Below the pieces are notes generated by a model. The model was given only the letters and a program-made list of their open reading frames with translations, was not told where the DNA came from and searched no databases. The position numbers and the translations under genes were made by a program. Below are positions 34,033-43,000 of a stretch of DNA of 61,597 bases, piece after piece. The stretch covers positions 1 through 61,597 of the forward strand of contig DAPJ01000020.1 in assembly GCA_002502095.1 (NCBI GenBank). The letters run 5' to 3'. Position 1 is the stretch's first letter. The number at the start of each line of letters is the position of its first letter. The DNA comes from Euryarchaeota archaeon UBA62. Lineage in GTDB: Archaea; Thermoplasmatota; Poseidoniia; Poseidoniales; Thalassarchaeaceae.

Positions 34033-35166
34033 TCATGGGGCGCGTAATCTATCCAAGGCGTTCCCTCTGCGATGAATGCCGGAACCGATAGGAGTAGGGA
34101 GTGCTGAGTCGTTCTGTATCTCGGAATGCCAAACCTTCTTACATTCGCATTCTAACCCATTAAATTCGCCTAGATTTCCAGAAACTGAGTATCTCTCGAT
34201 TGCCGCAACAACCTCGGAATCACAGGATCCGCAATTATGAGAACCCCTTGCCTTTCCACCGGCTGTTGGATGAACGATCACCCTGCAGTCAGTCTTTGAG
34301 ACATCGTCATGAGTTCTGATGATCATCTCTACCAATGACCACAGCCAAGGAGGCCGATATTCCCTGTTCCTGAATAGCCTATCTACGATTGTCCCTCTCT
34401 GGATATTCATCGGATTTATCGATACCTCGTCAGATATCTTAGAGACTTCAGAGACCCATGATATTGTGTGTTCAAGAGCGTCACCCTCGGACATGAAAGG
34501 TGGTTTAAACAGAAGATATGTCTTGACTCTTAGAGAATTGTCTCTGAGGATTTCGACTGCTTTATGCCACTGCTTAAGGGAGAATCCCTTGTTAGCGTGG
34601 AATCTCAGAACAGTGTTATCATAGGCCTCTAAGCCGATGGCTACAGTACACCCTGGATGTCTTTCAGCCACCCATTCAAGCTTCTCAGGTGTGCACATTT
34701 GGGCTTGTGCCTCAACTACTAGATGTAGTCCCATCTCATACGTCTCTCTGAGGACGTGCTCCTGCCACTCTGGTGGGTTTTCTCTATCCTCAAAGAAGGT
34801 TCCTGAAGTGTAAACCTTGACCATCTTGCAGTCTCGGAAGTCGCTCGTGACTCTCTTTGCCTCTTCCCACTGAGAAAACATATCCTCTGCAGTTACATCG
34901 TCTCTGACATCATTGAAGTAACCGCAGAAGGTACATCCAGATTTCCACCACCATACACAGCCCTTCGTACGTAGAATTACAGTAGCCGCAGTACAGGGAG
35001 TACCGTCTGGCAGATTCTCAGGAGTCTTGTATACCGTAACTGGCTTGGAGGCATCCCAAGACTCTCTGGAAGCTATTGATTCAGGTGTATTCTCAGGCGC
35101 CTTCACTAGATGATGGATTTTTACGGGCTTATCGTCGTCTCCCATCAAGCCGCACGAACTAGCCAT
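34033..35166 (-). CDS. raSEA: Archaeosine synthesis radical SAM protein RaSEA
   Basis: This is a 377-residue radical SAM enzyme with the cluster cysteines C70, C78 and C81 in KGCVWWWKSGCTFCGYFND. The C-x7-C-x2-CGY spacing with Trp and Gly is that of the RaSEA/Elp3-like family, not the usual CxxxCxxC. Further features are KVYTSGTFFEDRE, VVEAQAQMCTPEKLEWV and the C-terminal cysteines SHNCGSCD and LECECKKVW. RaSEA works with ArcS, which attaches lysine to preQ0 at tRNA position 15, and cleaves the adduct to give archaeosine. ArcS is not in this window. A GGAG sequence precedes the ATG at a short spacing, supporting this start. Confidence 0.88.
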   Translation of the reverse strand: MASSCGLMGDDDKPVKIHHLVKAPENTPESIASRESWDASKPVTVYKTPENLPDGTPCTAATVILRTKGCVWWWKSGCTFCGYFNDVRDDVTAEDMFSQWEEAKRVTSDFRDCKMVKVYTSGTFFEDRENPPEWQEHVLRETYEMGLHLVVEAQAQMCTPEKLEWVAERHPGCTVAIGLEAYDNTVLRFHANKGFSLKQWHKAVEILRDNSLRVKTYLLFKPPFMSEGDALEHTISWVSEVSKISDEVSINPMNIQRGTIVDRLFRNREYRPPWLWSLVEMIIRTHDDVSKTDCRVIVHPTAGGKARGSHNCGSCDSEVVAAIERYSVSGNLGEFNGLECECKKVWHSEIQNDSALPTPIGSGIHRRGNALDRLRAP

Positions 35167-35273
35167 GAGCTCCGCTTTGGGACAGTGTTATTGACGTTGA
35201 CTACTATGTGGTGAGTCGTGAGATACCTGATTACGTAGACGACACTAAAGACCAGATATAATCTCAGGGATTC

Positions 35274-37073
35274 ATGTCAGGGGGGTTCGGCAAGCTGATT
35301 GCGAGTTCCGATGAGGTTGAGAGGCTTCTCAGTGAAATGGATCCAGAATCTGAGAAGTCGCTGAAAAGCTGGTATTGGTTCGACTGGGCGAATCAGGCCT
35401 TCGCGCTCACGGTAATTACGGTGGTGGTTCCGACACTGCTATCCAACATGTTCAACCTGGCAAACGGAGGAAGTGCGGAATATGCCGGTATGACATTTAC
35501 CGGAGACAGTTTCTATGCTGTAGTACTTGGAATTTCTAGTGTCTTTGTGGCAATTGTCAGTCCAATATTGGGTGCTATAGCAGATAGGATGCCCATTAAG
35601 AAAAAGATTCTAAAGATCTATACTATCGTTGGGATTCTATTCACCGCTCTAATGGGATTGGCCCCCTATATGAGTGAGGAGTCATCGTACAAATTCCTGG
35701 CTATTTGCCTGATTATGGGTAATATAGGATTTGCCGGAGGACATGCGATTTACTCGGCCTTCCTTCCCTATCTGGGGGATAAACGTCTAATGGATCATAT
35801 CTCCAGCTGGGGGTATGCCTATGGTTTTCTAGGTGGTTCGACGCTACTAACGATTCATTTGATTGTAGGTTTAAGATTTGGATTCGAAGATCCTGATGTT
35901 CAGTGTTTCGTTTTCCTGACTAGCGCCTTATGGTGGTTAGGTTTCTCAGTTCCTATTTTCAGAAATACTCCTGAGCCTGAAATACCAAATCCTACTCAAT
36001 ACAATTCATTTTTTGAAGCTACAATAGATGGAGTCAGGGAGATTCGTAAGACGTTCTCTGAGATTCGTAGATACAGAGTCCTGACTCTATTCATGTGTGG
36101 GTATCTGTTATTCTATGACGGAGTAAATGCGATTGGAGGACTAGCTGCTGCATATGCAGATTCCGTATTGAGAATAGACTTCAGCATGAACTTCGTTCTT
36201 CTTCTTTCTGCCAACATTGTCGCTATTCCAATGACTATCATAGGAGGTTCGCTAGCTAGTAGGTACAGTAACAAGAAGATTCTAGGTGGAGCTCTGGCGA
36301 TATTCTGTGTTGTATCGGTTCTGGGAGTGGGATTTGCACCTCTTGAACTGGAGGGGGACCACGAGAGGTATGACTTCCGTTATGACTGGGATCAGGAAGA
36401 GGATTCATACAAACTTTCAACACTTTACAATCGGGGAGTGGACGGTTGGGTTAGTGAGTCAGGAGAGGGGGATGAAGAGTTCAGAGAGGCATTCCTACAA
36501 TTCCTGAAGTCGGGCGATGACGAGCGTCCCTTGCTTAGTCTGGAAGAATCCTCACTACTTGTCCTTAGGATGGAAAATAGTACTCAACATAGGTTCTCCT
36601 TCTCCTTCCGTGGAGGGGCATTAGATGGAGCCTCTTCGGTGGGTATTGATCACCCCACAGTTATCGAAGGAGGGCCAATAGACTGGTGGCCTAACTTGCT
36701 AAGGGATAATGTCTGGGAGCCTGCGGGGCTAGGAATTAACCTACAGTGGATAATACTGGGAATGACTTTCGGTATGGTCATGGGAGTCGCAGGAGCCCTA
36801 TCAAGAAGTCTCTTCAGTATGCTGATACCTACGTCGAAGACTACTGAGTTCTTTGGGTTCTTCGCCTTCATAGGGAAGGCGGTGTCGGTCCTAGGGCCAA
36901 TAGTGTATGCAATAGTAGCCGCCTCTATGGATAGCAGAATGGGTCTTCTGAGCGTAGTAGTTCCCATCTTAATGGGAATGTGTTTCTTCTTCGTTGTGGA
37001 TGTTGAAGAGGGGATTCGTGTCGCAAGAGAGGTTGATGAAGAGGTAGCCTCTGGAACTGATGAAGTGGTGTGA
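35274..37073 (+). CDS. MFS transporter, Atg22/UMF1 type, with an extracytoplasmic insert
   Basis: This is a 599-residue permease. The N terminus (KSWYWFDWANQAFALTVITVVVPTLL) is characteristic of the Atg22/UMF1 family, and IADRMPIKKKILK is the cytoplasmic A-like motif between helices 2 and 3. About 12 helices are predicted. Between helices around residues 343-358 and 488-505 lies an insert of about 125 residues that is rich in Asp, Glu and Trp (from LELEGDHERYDF to NVWEPAGLG) and probably folds outside the membrane. UMF1 proteins export amino acids or drugs; the substrate here is unknown. It overlaps the next gene by four bases, so they are probably coupled. Confidence 0.87.
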   Translation: MSGGFGKLIASSDEVERLLSEMDPESEKSLKSWYWFDWANQAFALTVITVVVPTLLSNMFNLANGGSAEYAGMTFTGDSFYAVVLGISSVFVAIVSPILGAIADRMPIKKKILKIYTIVGILFTALMGLAPYMSEESSYKFLAICLIMGNIGFAGGHAIYSAFLPYLGDKRLMDHISSWGYAYGFLGGSTLLTIHLIVGLRFGFEDPDVQCFVFLTSALWWLGFSVPIFRNTPEPEIPNPTQYNSFFEATIDGVREIRKTFSEIRRYRVLTLFMCGYLLFYDGVNAIGGLAAAYADSVLRIDFSMNFVLLLSANIVAIPMTIIGGSLASRYSNKKILGGALAIFCVVSVLGVGFAPLELEGDHERYDFRYDWDQEEDSYKLSTLYNRGVDGWVSESGEGDEEFREAFLQFLKSGDDERPLLSLEESSLLVLRMENSTQHRFSFSFRGGALDGASSVGIDHPTVIEGGPIDWWPNLLRDNVWEPAGLGINLQWIILGMTFGMVMGVAGALSRSLFSMLIPTSKTTEFFGFFAFIGKAVSVLGPIVYAIVAASMDSRMGLLSVVVPILMGMCFFFVVDVEEGIRVAREVDEEVASGTDEVV

Positions 37074-37819
37074 TGAGGGGCTTCACAATAATTCAAAATA
37101 TTCTGACGGCTATAGTAATTCCATTCCTTGCTCTTATCATAGGTCTCTGCTCATTTTCTGGAATCTATATTTTTTTCAAGATTATTGGCCTGTTCGGAAT
37201 CAGTATAGATTCATTCAATGAGGTAGATAGTGTTCCATTGGAGGACTTCGTAATTACTGGAGTAGCGCTTGGCATGGGAATAACTGCTTGGGGAGTGACT
37301 CTTGTGATTTTTTCTGGACTATTGGGGGGCCTATTTCGGCCGAGACTGGAGCCGGGAAGATATCCACTGAAGTCTTTTGTGACAATCCAGTGGGCTTGGT
37401 CGATGATTTTTCACAAGATAGCTCTATTCTTCTTACCCTTTCTAGTTCCGTCGTTCATTGGTAATACTTTCTATCGGCTATCAGGTGCGAAGTTAGGAAA
37501 AGGGGTGCAGATCAATTCGGCACACCTCAATGACGCTGGTTCTGTAACTCTTGGAGATGGTGTGGTAATAGGAGGAAAGGCAATCATCAATGCCCATTTG
37601 ACTGAGAAAGGGGAGTTGGTGATGGCTCCGGTAAATATCGGCAAGGACGCTCTGATCGGGATGGGTTCGGTCATTCAGCCGGGTTGTGTCATCGGTGAGG
37701 GGGCAATCGTAGCATCCAGAGCCGTGGTTCCCAAGTGGACTAACATTCCTGCAGGAGAAGTATGGGGTGGAATTCCGGCTAGGTGTATTAGACTGGCAGA
37801 TGGTACCATACCGGAGTAG
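37070..37819 (+). CDS. Membrane-anchored hexapeptide-repeat (left-handed beta-helix) protein, acyltransferase-like
   Basis: This 249-residue protein has two or three N-terminal membrane helices (about 9-37, 63-92 and 118-130). A C-terminal left-handed beta-helix of hexapeptide repeats follows (from LSGAKLGKGVQINSAHLND through VTLGDGVVIGGKAIINAHL to VNIGKDALIGMGSVIQPGCV), ending VWGGIPARCIR as in Dpb/NeuD-like acetyltransferases. The start overlaps the transporter stop (ATGATG region). Such proteins usually transfer acyl groups to sugars or lipids, but catalytic His residues were not located, so the activity is not proven. It may modify lipids or cell-surface sugars. Confidence 0.78.
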   Translation: MMRGFTIIQNILTAIVIPFLALIIGLCSFSGIYIFFKIIGLFGISIDSFNEVDSVPLEDFVITGVALGMGITAWGVTLVIFSGLLGGLFRPRLEPGRYPLKSFVTIQWAWSMIFHKIALFFLPFLVPSFIGNTFYRLSGAKLGKGVQINSAHLNDAGSVTLGDGVVIGGKAIINAHLTEKGELVMAPVNIGKDALIGMGSVIQPGCVIGEGAIVASRAVVPKWTNIPAGEVWGGIPARCIRLADGTIPE

Positions 37820-37829
37820 TGGTATAATC

Positions 37830-38465
37830 TCACGCTTCTTCTTCTGATTGCTCTGATTCTTCAGGAGCCTCTTCTTCCACAGTAGCGTTTTCAGAAGCCG
37901 CTTCCTTGACGGCCTCAAGCGTCTCGTCCATTCTATCTCTGAAAGTATCCTGCTTCTCCTGGAACTCCTTGAAGTATTCCATAGCCCTGTCAATCATCTC
38001 GAATCTTGTCTCAGTGACCTTCTTGATATCTTCGAAGATCTTCATGTGCTCCACGTACCAGTCGTCTCTGGCCTTCAACTCAGAAGTAGCGGTCTGAAGG
38101 GCTTCATCAAGCTCCTCTGCGACATCGAATACTCTTCCAAGCCTAGCTTGCTCCCTAGTGTACATCTCTTCCATCTTCTCTAGTTCAGGCTCGAGATGCT
38201 TTACTCTTGTTCCTGCCTTAGCAGACTCTATCTCGAGATTCCTGATGCGACTGTCCTTCTCATTGAGAAGGTCCCCTAATCCCTCTTTCTCGATTTCCTT
38301 GTCGATAGCGTCCTTCTCGAGAACTTCGATGTGGGCTTTGGCATCAGCTAGCTCGGATTCAATTGCCTGATATGCCACGTATAGCTTGTCGAGTCTTTCC
38401 TTCTCCATGGCTAGTTGCTCGGCCAAATCGTCCTGTTCGACAGGTATTGTTTCCTCATCGCTCAT
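37830..38465 (-). CDS. Coiled-coil protein with acidic C-terminal tail
   Basis: From ATG 38465 the protein is about 211 residues, almost all heptad coiled coil (DDLAEQLAMEKERLDKLYVA to RDRMDETLEAVKEA), followed by a Glu/Ser-rich tail (VEEEAPEESEQSEEE). A TTG four codons upstream keeps the frame open but is unlikely to be used. No enzymatic motif or membrane segment is present. It is convergent with the hexapeptide-repeat gene (10-base gap). I do not recognise a family; a structural or chromosome/division scaffold role is only a possibility. Confidence 0.8.
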   Translation of the reverse strand: MSDEETIPVEQDDLAEQLAMEKERLDKLYVAYQAIESELADAKAHIEVLEKDAIDKEIEKEGLGDLLNEKDSRIRNLEIESAKAGTRVKHLEPELEKMEEMYTREQARLGRVFDVAEELDEALQTATSELKARDDWYVEHMKIFEDIKKVTETRFEMIDRAMEYFKEFQEKQDTFRDRMDETLEAVKEAASENATVEEEAPEESEQSEEEA

Positions 38466-38545
38466 GGTGTATCCCAAACAGTTGGACTACTGCTTCCCCT
38501 TTAACCCCGGCGGAAACGGGATACAAATACATGGGATTAGTGTAT

Positions 38546-39964
38546 TCATCTCGATATTGCGGCTACAGTCGTTGCCAGTACCGCTGTCAGTCTCTTTGCC
38601 GATGGAATGTGGAGCTTCTCGTCAGGACCGTGTGCATTGTTTCCGGGCCCCGAGGCCCCTGTGCATAGAAACTTGGCATCTGGATACCTGCTCTGCATCA
38701 TGGCCATGAATGGAATTGTTCCACCAATCCAAGTTGCTAAAGGCGGTCCACCGGTAAAGTACAGGGAAGCCTCAGTAATAGCTCTCTTTACCTCGCCCTC
38801 CAACGGTGGGGAATGAAAACCATTTGCAGACGAGTCGGGTGAGAATGAGACCTCTGCTCCATATGGTGGATTTTCCTCTAGAGTTTTCTTCAGGATTGGC
38901 TCTAGAGAGTCTGCATCTACTCCAGGGGGTATTCTAAAGCTCAATTTTAGATCGGTATTGGTTCTCAGGACATTTCCAGCCACCTGAACTGATGGTAGGC
39001 CGTCAGCCCCGATGACGCATAGTGAGGGTTGCCAATTCATTCCTAGAATCATGTCTGCAGTATTTTCCGAAACCGGAAGGAGTGTGTCTACCGTGGGAAG
39101 CTGTTCCCACAGCGAGCCCCCTACCACATTAGCGAGTGATTCTGCCTTGCTTCTCAGATCATCCGATATTTCAACATGCATTTCAGGAATTAGGATCTGC
39201 CCGGAGTTTGAGTCTTCTACCCTGTCTAACAGTGCCCTAGCTATCCTAAATGAAGATGGAATGGAGCCTCCGGAGGTACCGGAATGGATTCCCTCGTGTG
39301 AAACCTTGATTGAGAGGGTACCCGAGACAAGGCCCCTTAGGGCCTCTGTAATCCAGATATGATCATAGTCGGGACCACCACTATCCATTACTACAATCAT
39401 ATCGGGTTCTCCTAAATCTTGCTTAAGAGCCTCGAGATAAGGAGGTAGGTCATAGGAGCCTGATTCTTCACAGGTCTCGATTAAGAAGGAGCATTTTGGA
39501 TGAGGAATATTGGAGTTCTGAAGAATCTTCAGGGCGGCTACGCAGAGATATCCTCCGTATCCATCGTCAATACTGCCCCTACCGAAGAGCCATGGATCTC
39601 TTCTGACGGCTCTTAGAGGACCGAGTCCCTCGGACCACAGTTCTGGCTTGGAGGGTTGCTTATCCAGATGGGAGTAGAAAACAATCTCGCCCGGCCCTGT
39701 CCCCTCGACAGTGATTAGTAGGACTGGAGACCTATCTTCGATCCTATGAACTGAGTAGGTCATTCCGTCCAGGTTCTGGGTTTCGACCCACTTGCAGAAT
39801 AGATCTATTGTAGCATCAAGCTCCCCTAGCTCTCGCCAATCTGGTTCGAACAGTGGAGAAAGGGCCTTGATGGCTATGAATTCACTGAGGCTGGGGATAA
39901 TTGAGTTCTCCCATATTTCATCACTCATAGTCAGAAGACGGTCCATGTCGTGTTCCATGTGCAT
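38546..39964 (-). CDS. M20-family metallopeptidase (CNDP/DapE-like)
   Basis: This is a zinc-dependent amidohydrolase of about 470 residues. The metal-binding and catalytic motifs are visible: VFYSHLDKQPS (His-x-Asp), FGRGSIDDGYGGYL (Asp, with catalytic Asp nearby), IETCEESGS (Glu-Glu pair), MDSGGPDYD, and the final HGPDEKLHIPSAK histidine. The lid region (EALRGLVSGTLSIKVSHEGIHSG) fits CNDP-type dipeptidases. It probably hydrolyses dipeptides in the cytoplasm. I used ATG 39964, since the frame opens at a TTG further upstream; ATG 39946 or 39928 is also possible. Confidence 0.9.
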   Translation of the reverse strand: MHMEHDMDRLLTMSDEIWENSIIPSLSEFIAIKALSPLFEPDWRELGELDATIDLFCKWVETQNLDGMTYSVHRIEDRSPVLLITVEGTGPGEIVFYSHLDKQPSKPELWSEGLGPLRAVRRDPWLFGRGSIDDGYGGYLCVAALKILQNSNIPHPKCSFLIETCEESGSYDLPPYLEALKQDLGEPDMIVVMDSGGPDYDHIWITEALRGLVSGTLSIKVSHEGIHSGTSGGSIPSSFRIARALLDRVEDSNSGQILIPEMHVEISDDLRSKAESLANVVGGSLWEQLPTVDTLLPVSENTADMILGMNWQPSLCVIGADGLPSVQVAGNVLRTNTDLKLSFRIPPGVDADSLEPILKKTLEENPPYGAEVSFSPDSSANGFHSPPLEGEVKRAITEASLYFTGGPPLATWIGGTIPFMAMMQSRYPDAKFLCTGASGPGNNAHGPDEKLHIPSAKRLTAVLATTVAAISR

Positions 39965-40016
39965 GGGTATGCGATGTAGCAAATGGATTCTTCTGTCCAG
40001 CGTTATGGTAAATATG

Positions 40017-43000
40017 CTAAGTGCACTTCGAGCACGTACAAGGATATCGAGTAATTGGGGCTTCCGACAAGAGTGCCATTTCCGTTACGGTATTCATAGC
40101 GAGCTCTAACTTCTGAAGAGCCGATATGAACATGTCTTCCGGGTATTCAACGATTCTACCAGTTATGCCAACTAATATTGCTGGTCTAAGGACCTCTCTG
40201 TAAGGCAGTCCTCTTTTCTTCCTCTCTTCCTCGATAGACTTCAAAGACAAGTAATACAGTGTCAGCTGCATCGAGTGGTGTTCGAGGATATCCATCTCTG
40301 CTTGAGAAACTGGCTCGATAGAGTCGTTGCCCAATGACGATATTAGGCCATTGTAATCGTAATCGAATATACTCACAGCCTCCTCGGTCTTCAGGTCTAT
40401 TGGTCTGACGAAGCTCCCTTCGTCAGAAGTAGTGCAAAGTACCAGATCTATCACCCCATCCATCTCTAAAGAAGCGTGGTCGATGTATGAGAGGGGCTCT
40501 AATCCGTCAGGAGACCATCTTCCTCTCGTAATCCCCCCGGGGCGTACAATCCTGGCGATATGGAATGGCATCTCGGTCCGTAAGCCATCTACTGAATGAC
40601 CATTGACGGAGGTACCAGAGCATAGTTCCCCCAGAGGCCCTCTTCTAATTCTCTCAAGTATTGTCCTGACTATTTTAGAGCACCCTTCTCTATCTGCTCC
40701 CAGTGGTAGTATTTCATGGAACACCTGTTTCATCAGAGAGTCATCTGTGAGTCTGTCCGGACTCTTGCTTATCCATGAGCTAGGTAGATTCGGGATGATG
40801 TCACTGGGAGGACCGGGATTCATCAGCCCTATCTCGAAAATCCTGTGAATCACTTTACCGAGAGTGGCGGCATCTACGCCGGATGGTAATGTTTTATCTT
40901 CTGGTTGTCCCGAATGATACTCCGAGCTCATTGCCGGGCTACCTCCCCTTGTCTCGAGCCAGTATCTCCTCGGACATTCATTGAATACCGTCAGATTGTG
41001 AGGAGCGATCCTGACGCTGTTCCCACTATCACTTCTGGGAGTGGTATTTAGTGAGGGAAGGAGGGTGGCTGAGTCGGAAGAAGCTTGATTGGTTCTCTCG
41101 ATCCTTTGCAACGGCGTCAGGACTGTTCTAGTCGTCTTATTAGTCGTTTCAAAGCACATCGGATGGTGCAATATGGTTATGCCACGGAGATTTTTTGACC
41201 CTAGCATTCCGGAGGTTGATGCTAGTAGTGGATCTATCTCCCTGTTACCTTCGTTAGTCACATTAGGGGGGGATTGAGATTGTTGGTCTTCTGAGGAGAG
41301 CCAGTGGGATGAATCCTCCCCTCTCTTCCATGAACCCTGCCTAAGGGATTCTAGCCACATTTCTCCGAGTTGGGGAACTGATTTTCCATATGACCAAGAA
41401 AAGGTGATTCCTTTTCCATCCTCCCAACTAGTGTGCTTGGGTGAACCGCAAATTATCAGCTTATCTTCAGCTCTTGTGGCCGCAACGTAAAGCAACCTCC
41501 TTGCTTCTGCATCCCTCCTAGCCAAATGGATTTTCCTCACGTGTTTCCAGAGGGGGGAAACTGGATCTTTTGAAGGCCATGGCTTGGGATGTCCACCGAA
41601 TAAATCAGGAGTCACAATGAGCCTCTCAGAGGATTCTATTCTGATATTGGTCTGCCTTCCGGAGAATACATCTGCTAGGATTACTACCTTGGATTCTAGG
41701 CCCTTTGATCCATGGATTGTCATAACTCTGACTGCGTCTGAGTCGGGCACATTTACTGCCTCTGTACTGTTCTTATCTCCCTCTCTGAGTCTACGGACAC
41801 TGTCTGCGATTACCTTGGAGTCGCCACCGAGATCCATAGCCAACGTGCTCACTAGTTGGATAAACTGCTCGGCGTCCTGTCTTGAGGTGTTATCTGGGTA
41901 GGCCATCAGTAGGTCTGATCTATCCAAAGTCTCGTCAAGGGCTTCGACTAATCTGCTAGACTTGGAGAGGACCTCCCATCTTTTGATCATCTCTTTATGC
42001 CTGTCATTTACGGCGAAATCTCGTAATCTAGCTAGCATATCTTCCCCTCTGGATGATTCGTCAATGAATTTCTGTAGTTGTCTGTCATCGAGCCCTATTA
42101 GTGAAGACCTTGCTACCCATGCAGCGTGATGGGAAGATTCGGGCCTTGCCAATAGCTGTAGTAGACCATCCAGGGCATGTGCGGTTGGACGCTGTAGGAG
42201 GCTTCCTTCTCTATCCGCCTGTGCAGGGACACCAACAATTGAGAGCTCTCTCATTATGCTGTCTCTCAGCTTACTCCTGCTTGGAAGGAGAATCATAATA
42301 TCACTCGGAGCGATTGGCTCTTCTGCAGGTAGCTCGCTCCACTTTCCTGATGATGAGAGAACCCTTATTGGCTCTCCTTTGATCAGATTTCTGACCCTCA
42401 ATGCGATTAGCATCGCCTGCCTTTCGATGGAGTTCGGCTTACCGAACCCAAACGAGTCTAGGGGAGCAGTGAGATCTTCTGGGGCGTCATCATCCCCGCC
42501 GTTTAGTACGGGGCATATCCATTCAATAGAACCAGCCGAGCCTGAGTTTTCCTCAGACGGGCGAAGGGGTTGTGATGTGGCGTAGAAGTCCCCTCTTGGG
42601 AAATCTTTGTGCCTGTCTGAAAACACATCATCCCACCAGTGATTCATTGCTTCCAATAGCCCTCCCTTGGTACGATAGTTAACATTTAGTCGGATCAATC
42701 CGTTCCTCCTTCTTTCGATTTCCTCGGGCCCTGGGATGCGTCCTCTGTCTGGAAGATCGAATGGGACCCATGGTGTCGTATCAATTCCAGATAAGTGCGT
42801 CAGTGTCTTTGCCTGCTTGATTCCAACTAGATGTGCATTTCTAGGATCCCTGCTACTGTCGGTCTTTCTTAGTGCGGGTTTTTGTCGTAATAAGGGGATG
42901 CTGGAGAATTCGTGTTGATTAACCGTCATCAGCGTTCTGGCATATTCAAGGAATCCGACCACTTCAGCCTGTCTGAAAGCATAGATGCTCTGCTTGACAT

